A stretch of DNA of 64,000 bases from Synechococcus sp. CC9616 (GTDB lineage Bacteria; Cyanobacteriota; Cyanobacteriia; PCC-6307; Cyanobiaceae): NCBI RefSeq assembly GCF_000515235.1, contig NZ_KI911558.1, positions 1,959,466 to 2,023,465 on the forward strand. Direction: 5' to 3'. Below are positions 17,743 through 26,725 of this stretch, piece by piece (the stretch's first letter is position 1; every line of letters begins with the position of its first letter). Made by a program: the position numbers and the translations under genes. Under the pieces are notes generated by a model. That model worked only from the letters and a program-made list of their open reading frames with translations. It was not told where the DNA came from and did no database searches.

Positions 17743-18193
17743 AGGCCGCCTCAAGGTTGTGGTGATCGTGCCCCGGCCTGGCCAACTTGCACAACGCAAA
17801 GCGATCCAACTCACTGAGCAGGGCCCATTGCTTCAGCGACAGCTGCACACCCCGAGCCGTGGCCGCCTCTTGCACCGCAGCAGGCAACTCCTTGACCTGT
17901 TGCCAGGGGGCGCTGCTAACGAGTGGCAGATCCCTAGCCATGCCATCGGCCATGGTGCGCGTGCAATCGCGCAGGTGTTGGCGAAGCTGCTCAAGAGCAT
18001 CGGCCCCGTCCGGCCAATCCACAAGGGTTTGGCGTTGATCCTGGGAGAGTTGCAGCCAGTGACTGAGCTTTAACTTCACCCCACAGAGATCGAGTTTGCG
18101 ACGCACACACAGCGGGATACAGCGCCAGTTGCCGATGAAATCCTGCTCAAAGGCAAAGCAATGATTGGCGGAATCACATCGGCTGGACATCAA
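17723..18193 (-). CDS. narM: Nitrate reductase-associated protein NarM
   Basis: NarM-type proteins are small cyanobacterial factors needed for active NarB. This 156-residue product carries the family signature CFAFEQDFIGNWRCIPLCVR followed by KLDLCGVKLKLSHW. The C-terminal QWALLSELDRFALCKL is also typical. It is encoded opposite narB, with a 20-base overlap of the two 3' ends. The frame starts with two adjacent ATGs at 18193 and 18190. How it helps NarB (cluster or cofactor insertion) is not shown by the sequence. Confidence 0.85.
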   Translation of the reverse strand: MMSSRCDSANHCFAFEQDFIGNWRCIPLCVRRKLDLCGVKLKLSHWLQLSQDQRQTLVDWPDGADALEQLRQHLRDCTRTMADGMARDLPLVSSAPWQQVKELPAAVQEAATARGVQLSLKQWALLSELDRFALCKLARPGHDHHNLEAAFSEVLV

Positions 18194-18201
18194 GCAAAGC
18201 C

Positions 18202-18444
18202 TTGATTGGTGTCAATGATGACAACGGCAGACCAGGAAAACAGGGAAGTTTGAATCGATACAAATCAAGGTCAGTGCGCTTCGCAATCTCCCTCGGAATG
18301 CTGCTGGGAATGTCCCATGGATGGGTCACAGCTGAAGCGTTCCAGCATCAGCCCAACCCGGCGCTTAATTTTTTAGAGACTGTTAAAACTAATACACAAT
18401 TTGAGCCATTTGGTAGTCCAAAACACCAACTTTTTCCATACTGA
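18202..18444 (+). CDS. Possible small exported protein, unrecognised
   Basis: An open frame of up to 80 residues lies between narM and the next small gene. It contains a signal-like stretch (RFAISLGMLLGMSHGWVTAEA) followed by a short Gln/Pro/Phe-containing tail. A start at the TTG near 18250 would place the hydrophobic part close to the N-terminus. No family is recognised and no clear ribosome-binding site was seen, so it may be chance. It fills most of the 275-base gap after narM. Confidence 0.25.
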   Translation: MIGVNDDNGRPGKQGSLNRYKSRSVRFAISLGMLLGMSHGWVTAEAFQHQPNPALNFLETVKTNTQFEPFGSPKHQLFPY

Positions 18445-18468
18445 GATTCTCCTTTGAGAATTTCTGCC

Positions 18469-18792
18469 GTGACCAGCAGCATCTCGTCCGCTTCCGGCCG
18501 CAGTCCCATTACCCTGGCAGCCGGCTTCCTGGGTGCATTCATCGTTGGCTCGCTCGCCGTTCAGTTGGTTCGCAGCCAGTCGGCTTTCGTCCAGGCCGGT
18601 ACAGCTGCCGTGGAACCCGTGATCGCCGGGCCTGCTGCTGTTTGGGCTCCTCTGGCCGAACGCGACATCGCCGCAGTGAAGACAGAAGTGAACGCAGAAG
18701 CCAGTGCAAAACCTGCTGCCGTCATCCAACCGTCCGTGGAACCCGTGGTCGGATCGGAAGCAACCCTCTGGTCTGCTCTCAGCCAACGCTGA
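18469..18792 (+). CDS. Small single-pass membrane protein of unknown function
   Basis: The frame gives 107 residues from GTG at 18469 (112 from TTG at 18454). After a Ser-rich start it has one hydrophobic segment, ITLAAGFLGAFIVGSLAVQL, followed by an Ala/Val/Pro-rich tail with repeated acidic residues, probably outside the membrane. Codon use resembles that of neighbouring GC-rich genes, which supports coding. It lies 100 bases upstream of moaC. Function is unknown; its place in the nitrate cluster is only suggestive. Confidence 0.5.
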   Translation: MTSSISSASGRSPITLAAGFLGAFIVGSLAVQLVRSQSAFVQAGTAAVEPVIAGPAAVWAPLAERDIAAVKTEVNAEASAKPAAVIQPSVEPVVGSEATLWSALSQR

Positions 18793-18892
18793 TCCAACAC
18801 GGCACGGTCTTGGCCCAGACGACGGTCAGCGGTGACCCGAAACTGGTGCTGGGTGATCTCGAATTCAGCAGCCATGCCGTGCCCTTGATCGA

Positions 18893-19369
18893 ATGACGAA
18901 AGACCTGAGTCATCTGAACCAGCAAGGTGAGGTTCACATGGTGGATGTGGGAGATCGGCCTGCCACCAACCGTGAAGCCCATGCCAGTGGGGCTATTCGC
19001 ATGAAGCGCTCAACCCTGACCATGGTTCAGCGGGGAGAGACGCCCAAGGGAGATCTGCTGGCGGTGGCCCGGGTCGCTGCCATCCAGGCCGCGAAACGCA
19101 CCTGGGAATTGATACCCCTGTGCCACCCACTGCCGCTGAGCGGCATGGATGTGACGATCGACGTTGACGATGCTCTACCAGGACTCGTCATCCACTGCCG
19201 TTGCCGCACCACAGGCCAAACGGGTGTGGAAATGGAAGCGATGACAGCCGTTTCCGTGGGGCTGCTGACCCTTTACGACATGCTCAAGTCGGTCGATCCA
19301 GCCATGACGATCGAGACCATCCAGCTTCAGTTCAAAGAAGGGGGGCGACATGGGGTCTGGAAGCGCTGA
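18893..19369 (+). CDS. moaC: Cyclic pyranopterin monophosphate synthase MoaC
   Basis: Second enzyme of molybdenum cofactor synthesis, converting the MoaA product to cyclic pyranopterin monophosphate. The 158-residue length is standard. Recognisable segments are [53 protein letters not shown] and LKSVD, which contain the catalytic Lys and Asp. It overlaps moeA by 20 bases. Confidence 0.97.
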   Translation: MTKDLSHLNQQGEVHMVDVGDRPATNREAHASGAIRMKRSTLTMVQRGETPKGDLLAVARVAAIQAAKRTWELIPLCHPLPLSGMDVTIDVDDALPGLVIHCRCRTTGQTGVEMEAMTAVSVGLLTLYDMLKSVDPAMTIETIQLQFKEGGRHGVWKR

Positions 19370-20603
19370 ACCTTACGGACGCGAAGGGCTACCCCTGAAC
19401 GAGGCGCGCCGACGGGTTCTGGCGGCGATTGATCCCTTGCACCGCACCGAAGAGCTACAGCTGAGCGATGCCCTGGGTCGTGTGAGTGCAGCTGCAGTGC
19501 TGGCCCCAGACGCCGTCCCTGGGTTTCGGGCCTCCATCATGGATGGCTACGCCCTGGGGCAGTCCAGCCAGCCGTCCGTCGGAGACCACTGGATATTGAA
19601 GGGCCGCTCGGCAGCTGGCGACCCTTTTCACGGAACACTGGTCGCAGGTGAAGCCATCAGGATCCTCACGGGCGCACCCCTGCCAGAAGGCGGTGACTGG
19701 GTGCTTCCCCAGGAACTGGTGACCCTTGCGGACAACACCATTCATCTGAACAAGGAGCCCTCAGACCGGCCCTGGATCCGATCCGCAGATGAAGAATGCC
19801 GTCCTGGAGAGCAGTTGCTGGCTGCTGGCCTGCGTCTTGGCCCAGCCGATCTTGGACGCCTCAGCGGCTGCGGCATCGCTCAACTGACCGTGCAGCAGCA
19901 ACCCCGCATTGGCCTCTTGATCAGCGGCGATGAACTGGTGCCGCCTGGACAAGCCAGACCGCCAGGGGGGATCTGGGAAAGCAACGGCACCTTGTTGGAG
20001 ACGATGCTCCGCGCTCTTGGGCAACGGGTTGATCAACGCCAGGTGGTCGCGGATCAGCCTGAAAGCCTGCGAAAAGCTCTGAGCGATCTGGCCAGGAGCT
20101 GTGATGTGGTTGTGAGCACCGGTGGCGTGTCAGCCGGTGACAGTGACTGGATCCGACCCCTGGTGGCCGAACTGGGTGCCGTTGAATTCTGGAAATTGTT
20201 CCTGCGTCCTGGCAGACCCTTCGCCTTCGGAACACTCGGCACAAAGGTGCCGTTCTTCGGGCTGCCCGGCAACCCTGTGGCCGCAGCCATCACAGCATTG
20301 CAACTGCTCTGGCCAGCCCTCCAGGCCCTGGAAGGGCAGACACAACCCGAGCTGTTCCCAAGATTTGAGGTGCAACTGAAGGATCCGCTGCCGAGACGTC
20401 CAGGACGCCCGGAACTCGCCCGGGCCCGCCTCGAGACGAACGACAAGGGTGACCTGCTGGCTCGGATAGACGGCTCCCAGGCGTCATCGCGCATCGGTTC
20501 CCTACAGGGGGCCGACCTGCTGCTGGAGCTTCCCGCCTCAGCCGGCAGCCTGGAGCCAGGCACACGTGTTTGGGCGCAACTGATCCGCCGGCGACTTTTC
20601 TAG
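19350..20603 (+). CDS. moeA: Molybdopterin molybdenumtransferase MoeA
   Basis: MoeA inserts molybdenum into adenylated molybdopterin. The 417-residue protein shows the family marks [14 protein letters not shown] near residue 65, [47 protein letters not shown] and [11 protein letters not shown]. Its ATG lies within the last 20 bases of moaC, so the two genes are co-translated. Its 3' end overlaps the next, convergent gene by four bases. Confidence 0.97.
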   Translation: MGSGSAEPYGREGLPLNEARRRVLAAIDPLHRTEELQLSDALGRVSAAAVLAPDAVPGFRASIMDGYALGQSSQPSVGDHWILKGRSAAGDPFHGTLVAGEAIRILTGAPLPEGGDWVLPQELVTLADNTIHLNKEPSDRPWIRSADEECRPGEQLLAAGLRLGPADLGRLSGCGIAQLTVQQQPRIGLLISGDELVPPGQARPPGGIWESNGTLLETMLRALGQRVDQRQVVADQPESLRKALSDLARSCDVVVSTGGVSAGDSDWIRPLVAELGAVEFWKLFLRPGRPFAFGTLGTKVPFFGLPGNPVAAAITALQLLWPALQALEGQTQPELFPRFEVQLKDPLPRRPGRPELARARLETNDKGDLLARIDGSQASSRIGSLQGADLLLELPASAGSLEPGTRVWAQLIRRRLF

Positions 20604-21442
20604 GCAGACTCCGGTTGAAAGCGTCGCCGCTCCCAGGCCTGGAGCCGACCCAAGGAATCAAAAACGATGCTGATCTGCTGAAACAAACCAGAACCCAGCA
20701 AGCCACCGATGTGCAGCTGGAACGTCTGATCGGGCAACTGCTCAGGCACAGCAAACACCAGACCATCAGGCATCACAGCAGAGCAGCTCTGGTGCAGGAC
20801 TTGCTCCGGATCAAACACCGCCGGAACGGGAGCCGTGATCCGGCCGCTCACGCCAGGCAGAGGTTGCAAGGTTTCGCACTGGCCCTGCCAACCCCGCAAA
20901 GGCTCCAGCAACGCTTCAGGTGTCCCGCACGTGGGACGTTCAGCCTCCAGGCTGGATGCATGGCGGCAACGGAACGCCACAGCGCCGACTGTTTGCAGCA
21001 ACCACCGCGCATCAAGCCACTCCCAGATCAGCACCAGCATCGAACGGGACCGACCCCGGAACAGATTGATCTCATGGCCGAAGCGGCTCCGCTCCGGATC
21101 GAGATGCAGGCTGGATTGTCCGCCAGCACCTGAAAACTGCCAGCAACCGCCACCAGCGTTGTACGTCTGCCGGCTGATCGCATAGGTGGCCTGACCCCCC
21201 GGCGCAAAAAACAAGCCAGAACCATCCCAAGTGCCTGTGTCGGGATCACTGAAAGAGATCGCGTAGGTCGTGGGATCCAAAACGCGCACGGGTTGATCAA
21301 GGTCCAGAACACCATCGGCATTGCGGGCGAACCACAAACCGGGTCCCTGCCAATGCCCCTCGAAATTGCCGCGATTGAGAGTCCATTGGTCGGTCGTCAC
21401 TGACAACGCTGCATGGGAAATGCTGCTCAGGGTCCCAGACAT
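20600..21442 (-). CDS. DUF3598-like protein, cyanobacterial, unknown function
   Basis: A 280-residue protein rich in Trp, Gly and Ser with beta-strand-like segments (NRGNFEGHWQGPGLWFAR, GTWDGSGLFFAPGG, VMPDGLVFAVP). This pattern resembles DUF3598 proteins, predicted lipocalin-like beta-barrels found in cyanobacteria. No signal peptide or catalytic motif is visible. It lies upstream of moaE on the same strand, with a four-base gap, but nothing shows a cofactor role. Its end overlaps moeA by four bases. Confidence 0.6.
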   Translation of the reverse strand: MSGTLSSISHAALSVTTDQWTLNRGNFEGHWQGPGLWFARNADGVLDLDQPVRVLDPTTYAISFSDPDTGTWDGSGLFFAPGGQATYAISRQTYNAGGGCWQFSGAGGQSSLHLDPERSRFGHEINLFRGRSRSMLVLIWEWLDARWLLQTVGAVAFRCRHASSLEAERPTCGTPEALLEPLRGWQGQCETLQPLPGVSGRITAPVPAVFDPEQVLHQSCSAVMPDGLVFAVPEQLPDQTFQLHIGGLLGSGLFQQISIVFDSLGRLQAWERRRFQPESA

Positions 21443-21446
21443 GGTC

Positions 21447-21875
21447 TTAGAGGGACGTGTTCTCCGTTAACCAGGTGCCCTGATCACCACACCATTCGCG
21501 CTTCCAGAACGGGGCGTGATGCTTGAGCTCCTCCAGCAAGGCCGCAGCGCAGCGCTGCGCTGCACCGCGACGATCCGCCTGCACGGCGACCAGAACGATC
21601 GGATCACGCGGCAGCAACCGCCCCACCCGATGCAACACCAGAATCGACGCCACCTTGTGCTCCTGCCGCAGGCGCTGCGCCATGGCCGTGATCTGACGTT
21701 CGCAAAGACCTGGACAATGCTCCAGCTCAAGCGCCTGAAGAGGCCTTCCATCCATGCTGATGGAACGAACCCGACCGATGAAGATCGCCTCGGCCGCTGC
21801 ATCTCCAGTCCAGGTGGCGAGCTGGTGCCATGGATCAAAGGGTTCAGGACACACCTCAACACGACAACTGGTCAT
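21447..21875 (-). CDS. moaE: Molybdopterin synthase catalytic subunit MoaE
   Basis: Large subunit of molybdopterin synthase, which adds two sulfurs to cyclic pyranopterin monophosphate using the MoaD thiocarboxylate. The 142-residue protein shows EAIFIGRVRSISMDG, LELEHCPGLCERQITAMA and LHRVGRLLPRDPIVLVAV. The near C-terminal APFWKREW supplies the conserved lysine region. It starts three bases after moaD ends; the pair form one leftward unit. Confidence 0.95.
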   Translation of the reverse strand: MTSCRVEVCPEPFDPWHQLATWTGDAAAEAIFIGRVRSISMDGRPLQALELEHCPGLCERQITAMAQRLRQEHKVASILVLHRVGRLLPRDPIVLVAVQADRRGAAQRCAAALLEELKHHAPFWKREWCGDQGTWLTENTSL

Positions 21876-21878
21876 GCT

Positions 21879-22106
21879 TCATCCACCCGTGAATGGTGGA
21901 AGAAACGCCAATTCGTCTCCAGCCTGCAACAGCTGATTAGGACCGACCAACTCCTGATTGACCGCAATGCTGATCCCTTTTAGTGGGCCAAGATCCAACT
22001 GGTCCCATACCGCACCAGCCGTCGACAGTCCCGGCGTGAACGGAAGAGAACGCTCACCCCAACCAGCCCGTTCTCGCAATGAGGCGAACAGCAGCACCTT
22101 CAACAC
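21879..22106 (-). CDS. moaD: Molybdopterin synthase sulfur carrier MoaD
   Basis: Ubiquitin-like sulfur carrier of molybdopterin synthase. The frame gives 75 residues from GTG at 22106 (VLKVLLFASLRERAG) to the diagnostic C-terminal FLPPFTGG, whose final Gly is thiocarboxylated. The same frame is open far upstream, opposite moaB, but only the last 75 codons match MoaD. No ATG is available near the start, so GTG is chosen. It lies 54 bases from the divergent moaB start and is immediately followed by moaE. Confidence 0.9.
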   Translation of the reverse strand: MLKVLLFASLRERAGWGERSLPFTPGLSTAGAVWDQLDLGPLKGISIAVNQELVGPNQLLQAGDELAFLPPFTGG

Positions 22107-22160
22107 CGTGTCCAAAGCAGCTGGAGCGGTTCTAGCGTCCAACGCCTCTGCCGCTGTGCC

Positions 22161-22658
22161 ATGGGTCTTGCCATCGCCCTGCTGACCATCTCCGACACGC
22201 GCACACTGGCGGACGACGCCAGTGGAGATCAACTGCGACGCAACCTGGAAGCCGCCGACCATCAGCTTTACGAGCGGAAACTCTGCCCTGATGATCGCTA
22301 TCAGATCCGCGCTGAGCTGAGCCGCTGGATCGCCGATCCGATGGTGGATGTGGTGATTACAAGCGGCGGCACCGGTCTGACCGGTCGCGATGGCACTCCC
22401 GAAGCCGTCGCACCTCTCCTGGACAAAACAATCGAAGGATTTGGTGAACTGTTTCGCGTGCTCTCGTTCGAAAGCATCGGCACCAGCACCCTGCAAAGCC
22501 GTTGCCTTGCCGGCGTAGCCAACGGCACGTTCGTGTTTGTCCTGCCGGGATCTCTGGATGCGGTGACCACAGCTTGGAACCGGCTCATCCATCCCCAACT
22601 CAATCCCGACACCCGCCCTTGCAACCTGGCCCAACTCAAAGACCGATTGAAGGAATAG
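22161..22658 (+). CDS. moaB: Molybdopterin-binding protein MoaB
   Basis: MogA/MoaB-type protein, thought to adenylate molybdopterin before MoeA. The 165-residue protein shows LLTISDTRTLADDASGD near the start, DVVITSGGTGLTGRDGTPEA (molybdopterin-binding region) and FVLPGSLDAVTTAW. It is divergent from moaD-moaE across 54 bases and ends 12 bases before the convergent cobA stop. Confidence 0.95.
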   Translation: MGLAIALLTISDTRTLADDASGDQLRRNLEAADHQLYERKLCPDDRYQIRAELSRWIADPMVDVVITSGGTGLTGRDGTPEAVAPLLDKTIEGFGELFRVLSFESIGTSTLQSRCLAGVANGTFVFVLPGSLDAVTTAWNRLIHPQLNPDTRPCNLAQLKDRLKE

Positions 22659-22670
22659 AAAATACGTGCC

Positions 22671-23456
22671 TCAGAACGGAATCGGCATCGTGACTGACGC
22701 TGGCGGTGGCATGCATGCCTCAACCTGCTGATCAATCACATCACCAACCACAACAATCGAAGGGGACTTGAAGGCCTGGGATCGGCATTCAGCCGCTACA
22801 CCAGCCAGGTTCGCCTTCAGACAGCGTTGACCCGCAACCGTGCCCTGCTGAATCACCGCGACAGGAGTCTCTGACGGCAAGCCACCCGCCATAAGCTCTT
22901 CCGCGATCCGAGGCAGATTGTGCAGTCCCATGTAAATCACCAATCCGTCACTGGCTGCGGCCAAGGCACGCCAGTTCACAGAAGGACGACGCTTATCGAT
23001 TTCCTCGTGACCGGTGACGAAGGTCACCGATGAACCCACCCGTCGATGTGTGACCGGAATCCCGGCGTAGGCCGGTGCAGCGATGCCGGCCGTGACACCA
23101 GGAACAATCTGAACAGGAATGTTGCGCCCAGCTAGGTAAGCCGCTTCTTCGCCTCCCCGACCGAACAGGAAAGGATCACCTCCCTTCAACCGCACCACCG
23201 TGGCGTGTTTATGGGCCATTTCAACAAGCACCGCATTGGTGCTCGGTTGTGGCACCGAGTGATGCCCGCGACGCTTGCCGACGAAGTGTCGTTCACAGGC
23301 CTCAGGCACAAGATCCAACACCTCTTCGGGCACGAGCGAGTCATACACAAGGGCATCGCAGCGGCTCAGCAGCCGATGGGCCTTAAGCGTCAGCAACTCG
23401 GGATCACCGGGACCAGCTCCCACCAGAAACACGGTTCCAATCAACGTCTGATTCAC
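22671..23456 (-). CDS. cobA: Uroporphyrinogen-III C-methyltransferase
   Basis: SAM-dependent methyltransferase that makes precorrin-2, the branch point to siroheme and cobalamin. The 261-residue protein carries the full set of motifs: VFLVGAGPGDPELLTLKA, DALVYDSLV, VRLKGGDPFLFGRGGEE and VPGVTAGIAAPAYAGIPVTHR. It is a stand-alone methyltransferase without the CysG oxidase/chelatase domain. Its start overlaps the upstream CbiX-like gene by four bases. Siroheme is required by NirA, encoded nearby. Confidence 0.95.
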   Translation of the reverse strand: MNQTLIGTVFLVGAGPGDPELLTLKAHRLLSRCDALVYDSLVPEEVLDLVPEACERHFVGKRRGHHSVPQPSTNAVLVEMAHKHATVVRLKGGDPFLFGRGGEEAAYLAGRNIPVQIVPGVTAGIAAPAYAGIPVTHRRVGSSVTFVTGHEEIDKRRPSVNWRALAAASDGLVIYMGLHNLPRIAEELMAGGLPSETPVAVIQQGTVAGQRCLKANLAGVAAECRSQAFKSPSIVVVGDVIDQQVEACMPPPASVTMPIPF

Positions 23457-24121
23457 GGCAGTGCTGCTAGCAAATCGATCAAGCCATCACGAAGCAGAGG
23501 GCGTTCCAGTAACGGAACCGTGACTGAAGGTGGCGACATCTCAGCAGACAAACGGTTGGGGGCAAGCACAAGTGGAAACGGACTGGCTTCTGGATGGAGA
23601 GCCCGGTAGTCCGGCCAGTCTTCGAAGGACGTCAACGGACAGCCAAGACGACGGGACAACGACGACAGGAAGCGATCGGCAACTCCAGAGCGAAGGGGGT
23701 GGTGGATCAGCGTGGTGTTGGGACCGAATCGGGCCTGCTGAAGATCTTGCGACACCAACGTCCACCAAGCCGGCCAGGCACCAAGAAAAGGCAGAAGGGT
23801 CACACGGGAATAGCTCTGGATCAGCCGGCGGCGGATCAGGGGAAGGTCGATCCGTACATGGCTGCCAGGCAGCAGCAACAGAGGAATCAGCCAAAGCGAG
23901 CCTGAAGATGACGCCGAGCTGTGGTCAGCCGTCAACACCTCAAGTTCAACAGGTGCCTCGCGTCGTCTCTGCAGACGAGCGACGAATTCGGTGATGCAGG
24001 CAGAAACAAGACCCTCAGAACGACCATGGACAACCAAACGGATCGCGTCGTGACCAGACCACGCCTTAGAACGCAGAAACGCCCACGGATCCTGTGGCGA
24101 CTCAGCAAGAGACATCGTCAA
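23453..24121 (-). CDS. CbiX/sirohydrochlorin chelatase-like protein
   Basis: A 222-residue protein (or 220 from the ATG at 24115). Its N-terminal LVVHGRSEG resembles the chelatase HGS motif, and LLLLPGSHVRIDLPLI resembles the metal-site region of CbiX/SirB. A second-half duplicate-like segment (ASPFPLVLAPNRLSAEM) is also present. It overlaps cobA by four bases and is divergent from nirA, which fits insertion of ferrous iron into sirohydrochlorin for NirA. The second catalytic histidine seen in classic CbiX is not obvious, so activity is uncertain. Confidence 0.65.
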   Translation of the reverse strand: MTMSLAESPQDPWAFLRSKAWSGHDAIRLVVHGRSEGLVSACITEFVARLQRRREAPVELEVLTADHSSASSSGSLWLIPLLLLPGSHVRIDLPLIRRRLIQSYSRVTLLPFLGAWPAWWTLVSQDLQQARFGPNTTLIHHPLRSGVADRFLSSLSRRLGCPLTSFEDWPDYRALHPEASPFPLVLAPNRLSAEMSPPSVTVPLLERPLLRDGLIDLLAALP

Positions 24122-24412
24122 TCAATGACTGTCCAGGATCGATTTCAAGCACACTGGCCCGGTTCAAGCTTACCCTCGGACGTCTGTGAAACCAGTGACT
24201 GACACATCACGCAGGACTGGAGCGTTCAATCAACAATCATCAACGGAACCCCATTCTTGGTAACAACCCAGCCTTTTTGTATTCGATGCGGCGAGTCATA
24301 CCAGAAGTTGTACTAAGGTGAAGTTGGCGTACAAACCTTCGTGAAACGCCGATTCAGCACTGGGACGGAGCACAGATTCAGTCAATCCGTTACAGGGCTA
24401 GAAAACTCATTT

Positions 24413-25963
24413 ATGTCAACAAATACTTCTCCATCTCAATTTTATTTAGATGGAAAAAAGTTAAACAAAATTGAACAGCAAAAAGCCGAGAAAGATGGTC
24501 TGGCTATTGGTTCAGAGCTTGACCATTTCGCCAAAATTGGCTGGGAAAAAATGGAAAAATCTGATCTTGAGCTGCGCTTGAAATGGTACGGGATGTTCTG
24601 GAGGCCTAAAACTCCCGGAAAATTTATGCTAAGGCTGCGGATCCCGAATGGAATCCTTTACCCACAACAAACGCGCGTAATCGCCACAATTGTTGAGCGG
24701 TATGGAGATAATGGCAGCTGCGACATTACAACCAGACAGAATTTACAGCTCAGAGGAGTACTAATTAATGATCTACCTAATATTATTAAGCAACTCAAGG
24801 ATGTAGGCCTACAGACACTTCAATCAGGATTTGATAATCCAAGAAACGTCACGGGAAATCCACTGGCTGGCATTGATCCGCAAGAAATTATCGATACACG
24901 CCCCTTCACGATAGAACTACAAAACTTCTTAACCAATAAAGGAGAAGGAAATCATGAATTCTCAAATTTGCCACGCAAATGGAATACAGCAGTTGCAGGC
25001 TCGAAAGATAATTTCCTACTGCACAATGATATTGTCTTTCACCCAGTCTCCAACAATGGAATCCTTGGCTTTGGAGTTTGGGTAGGTGGAATCTTATCCC
25101 CTCAAATGAATTCCTATGCAATTCCACTGAATGCATGGATTCCCCAAGACGATATTTGCCGGATGACAGATTGTGTGATCAGAGTTTGGAGGGACAATGG
25201 AGAACGAAACATCAGGTCTAAAGGACGATTTAGAGCCTATGTTGAAGCCGTTGGCTTTGATACTGTACGGCAACAAATTGAAGAACTGTATGGACCCTTA
25301 ACACCGGATCCCGGCTCAATCTTTGATGAGAAACCGAGAAGCCATTATGGTATTCATCAACAAAAGCAGGAGGGACTTTACTATGTTGGTCTTCATGTTC
25401 CTGTCGGGCGTTTAACAGCCGAAGACTTGCATGATTTGGCAACTGCAGCAAATTCATACGGTGAAGGCGACGGTGAAATACGTTTGACCGAAGATCAAAA
25501 CCTTATTCTTGCCAACATTCATCAGGCACAAGTTAGCAATTTGCAGAATGATCCCTTGTTGACGCGGTTCCCATCGAATCCAGGAACTGTGGCATCAGGA
25601 ACAGTGTCATGCACCGGCAGCGCGTATTGCAGCTTTGCCATGGTTAATACAAAAGATCGAGCCAAAACAATTGCGGACGAACTTGATCAAGAACTCAATC
25701 TTCCCGACGAAGTGAAAATTCATTGGACGGGTTGTCCAAACACATGCGGGCAAGCCTATATGGGTGCCATTGGCCTCACAGGTAAAAAAGCCAAAAACAG
25801 TGAAGGGATCATCGGCGAAGGATTCCAGATCACTGTTGGTGGTTCTCAGGGACCTGACCCCACGGTTGGGGACATTTATATGAAGACAGTTCCTGCAGAA
25901 GATGTTAAATCGGTTGTAAAAGATCTTTTGATTGAAAAATTCGGAGCAACCTGCAAAAGCTAA
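24413..25963 (+). CDS. nirA: Ferredoxin-nitrite reductase NirA
   Basis: Reduces nitrite to ammonium with six ferredoxin electrons, using siroheme and a [4Fe-4S] cluster. The 516-residue protein from ATG 24413 has normal length; the frame is open from 24341. Cluster cysteines are in CTGSAYCSFA and CPNTCGQAYMGAIG. Siroheme-binding segments include DITTRQNLQLRG and NVTGNPLAGIDP. The gene is AT-rich with many A/T third positions, unlike its neighbours. It is divergent from the siroheme genes across about 290 bases, and the next gene starts directly after its stop. Confidence 0.97.
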   Translation: MSTNTSPSQFYLDGKKLNKIEQQKAEKDGLAIGSELDHFAKIGWEKMEKSDLELRLKWYGMFWRPKTPGKFMLRLRIPNGILYPQQTRVIATIVERYGDNGSCDITTRQNLQLRGVLINDLPNIIKQLKDVGLQTLQSGFDNPRNVTGNPLAGIDPQEIIDTRPFTIELQNFLTNKGEGNHEFSNLPRKWNTAVAGSKDNFLLHNDIVFHPVSNNGILGFGVWVGGILSPQMNSYAIPLNAWIPQDDICRMTDCVIRVWRDNGERNIRSKGRFRAYVEAVGFDTVRQQIEELYGPLTPDPGSIFDEKPRSHYGIHQQKQEGLYYVGLHVPVGRLTAEDLHDLATAANSYGEGDGEIRLTEDQNLILANIHQAQVSNLQNDPLLTRFPSNPGTVASGTVSCTGSAYCSFAMVNTKDRAKTIADELDQELNLPDEVKIHWTGCPNTCGQAYMGAIGLTGKKAKNSEGIIGEGFQITVGGSQGPDPTVGDIYMKTVPAEDVKSVVKDLLIEKFGATCKS

Positions 25964-26725
25964 ATGAGAATAAAATACCAACTTGACACTGTGATTTCCA
26001 AAGAAACGGAAATCTGGAACCATCTGCACACAAAGCGTCGTCAGCCCATTGACCCACAATGGTTACTTGATCATTATTCAATGGATATCAGCCAAGAGCT
26101 GAAGATTATAATTTGCGAGAAATTAGGCCATCAAGAAGACAAAGGGTGGGAAAAAGTAAAAGTTTTGATTAAAACCTTTGGCGTCCAACCTGAACTCATT
26201 CACGCTGCCGGTCTCTGCCACCAAAAAGAAGCCTATCACTGGCTTTTGTCATTAATCGTTGATGAAAAGGAAGAACAATATTATTGCAACGTTGCTGAAT
26301 CTCTTGCGTGCTGGGGCGCGGAGATTCCGGAGCAAGTGTTAATGACATGCATGATGCATAAAAGCCCATCGATAAAACTGGCTGGATTATCAATGTTGAA
26401 CTTTCGTTCTTATCAAATTTCAGCAAAAGAACTTATAAGATATTGCGAATTAGCCCTCATCGAAAATTATGATGCTCTCAATCTGGAAGTTATACGGATT
26501 CTTCAAAAAAGAGACGAACCTGTCATCTCAGAACGATTATTCAAACTTTGCTCTGGAGGTACAGATGCAACTGCAAAGTCTGCATTGAAAGCTTTGGGAT
26601 GCATCAATACTGCAAAGAGTCGGGAATGCCTCCAACGTCTTACCAAGACACTTCCAGACAGTGAAAAAAAGAATTTTGCTAAAAAACAGTTGTCCCAGCA
26701 ATGTGTATCAATTAGCCAACATTGA
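25964..26725 (+). CDS. Helical-repeat (HEAT-like) protein linked to nirA
   Basis: A 253-residue, largely helical protein. Repeating helix pairs such as YYCNVAESLACWGAEIP, SPSIKLAGLSMLNFR and TDATAKSALKALGCINTAKS suggest HEAT or PBS-lyase-type repeats. Its ATG follows the nirA TAA with no base between, so it is expressed with nirA. Some cyanobacteria have a nirA-linked gene, nirB, needed for full nitrite reductase activity; an equivalent role here is inference from position only. Composition is AT-rich like nirA. Confidence 0.7.
   Translation: MRIKYQLDTVISKETEIWNHLHTKRRQPIDPQWLLDHYSMDISQELKIIICEKLGHQEDKGWEKVKVLIKTFGVQPELIHAAGLCHQKEAYHWLLSLIVDEKEEQYYCNVAESLACWGAEIPEQVLMTCMMHKSPSIKLAGLSMLNFRSYQISAKELIRYCELALIENYDALNLEVIRILQKRDEPVISERLFKLCSGGTDATAKSALKALGCINTAKSRECLQRLTKTLPDSEKKNFAKKQLSQQCVSISQH

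Noticed and set aside
17059-17814. Antisense frame opposite narB (251 codons)
   Set aside because: Overlaps the conserved C-terminal half of narB and lacks any family pattern.
22107-22634. Upstream extension of the moaD frame
   Set aside because: It runs opposite moaB and is not MoaD-like; only the last 75 codons match.
24122-24412. NtcA site before nirA
   Set aside because: No GTA-N8-TAC was found. TGTA and TACA occur near 24310 and 24330 but are 17 bases apart, which is not the NtcA spacing.
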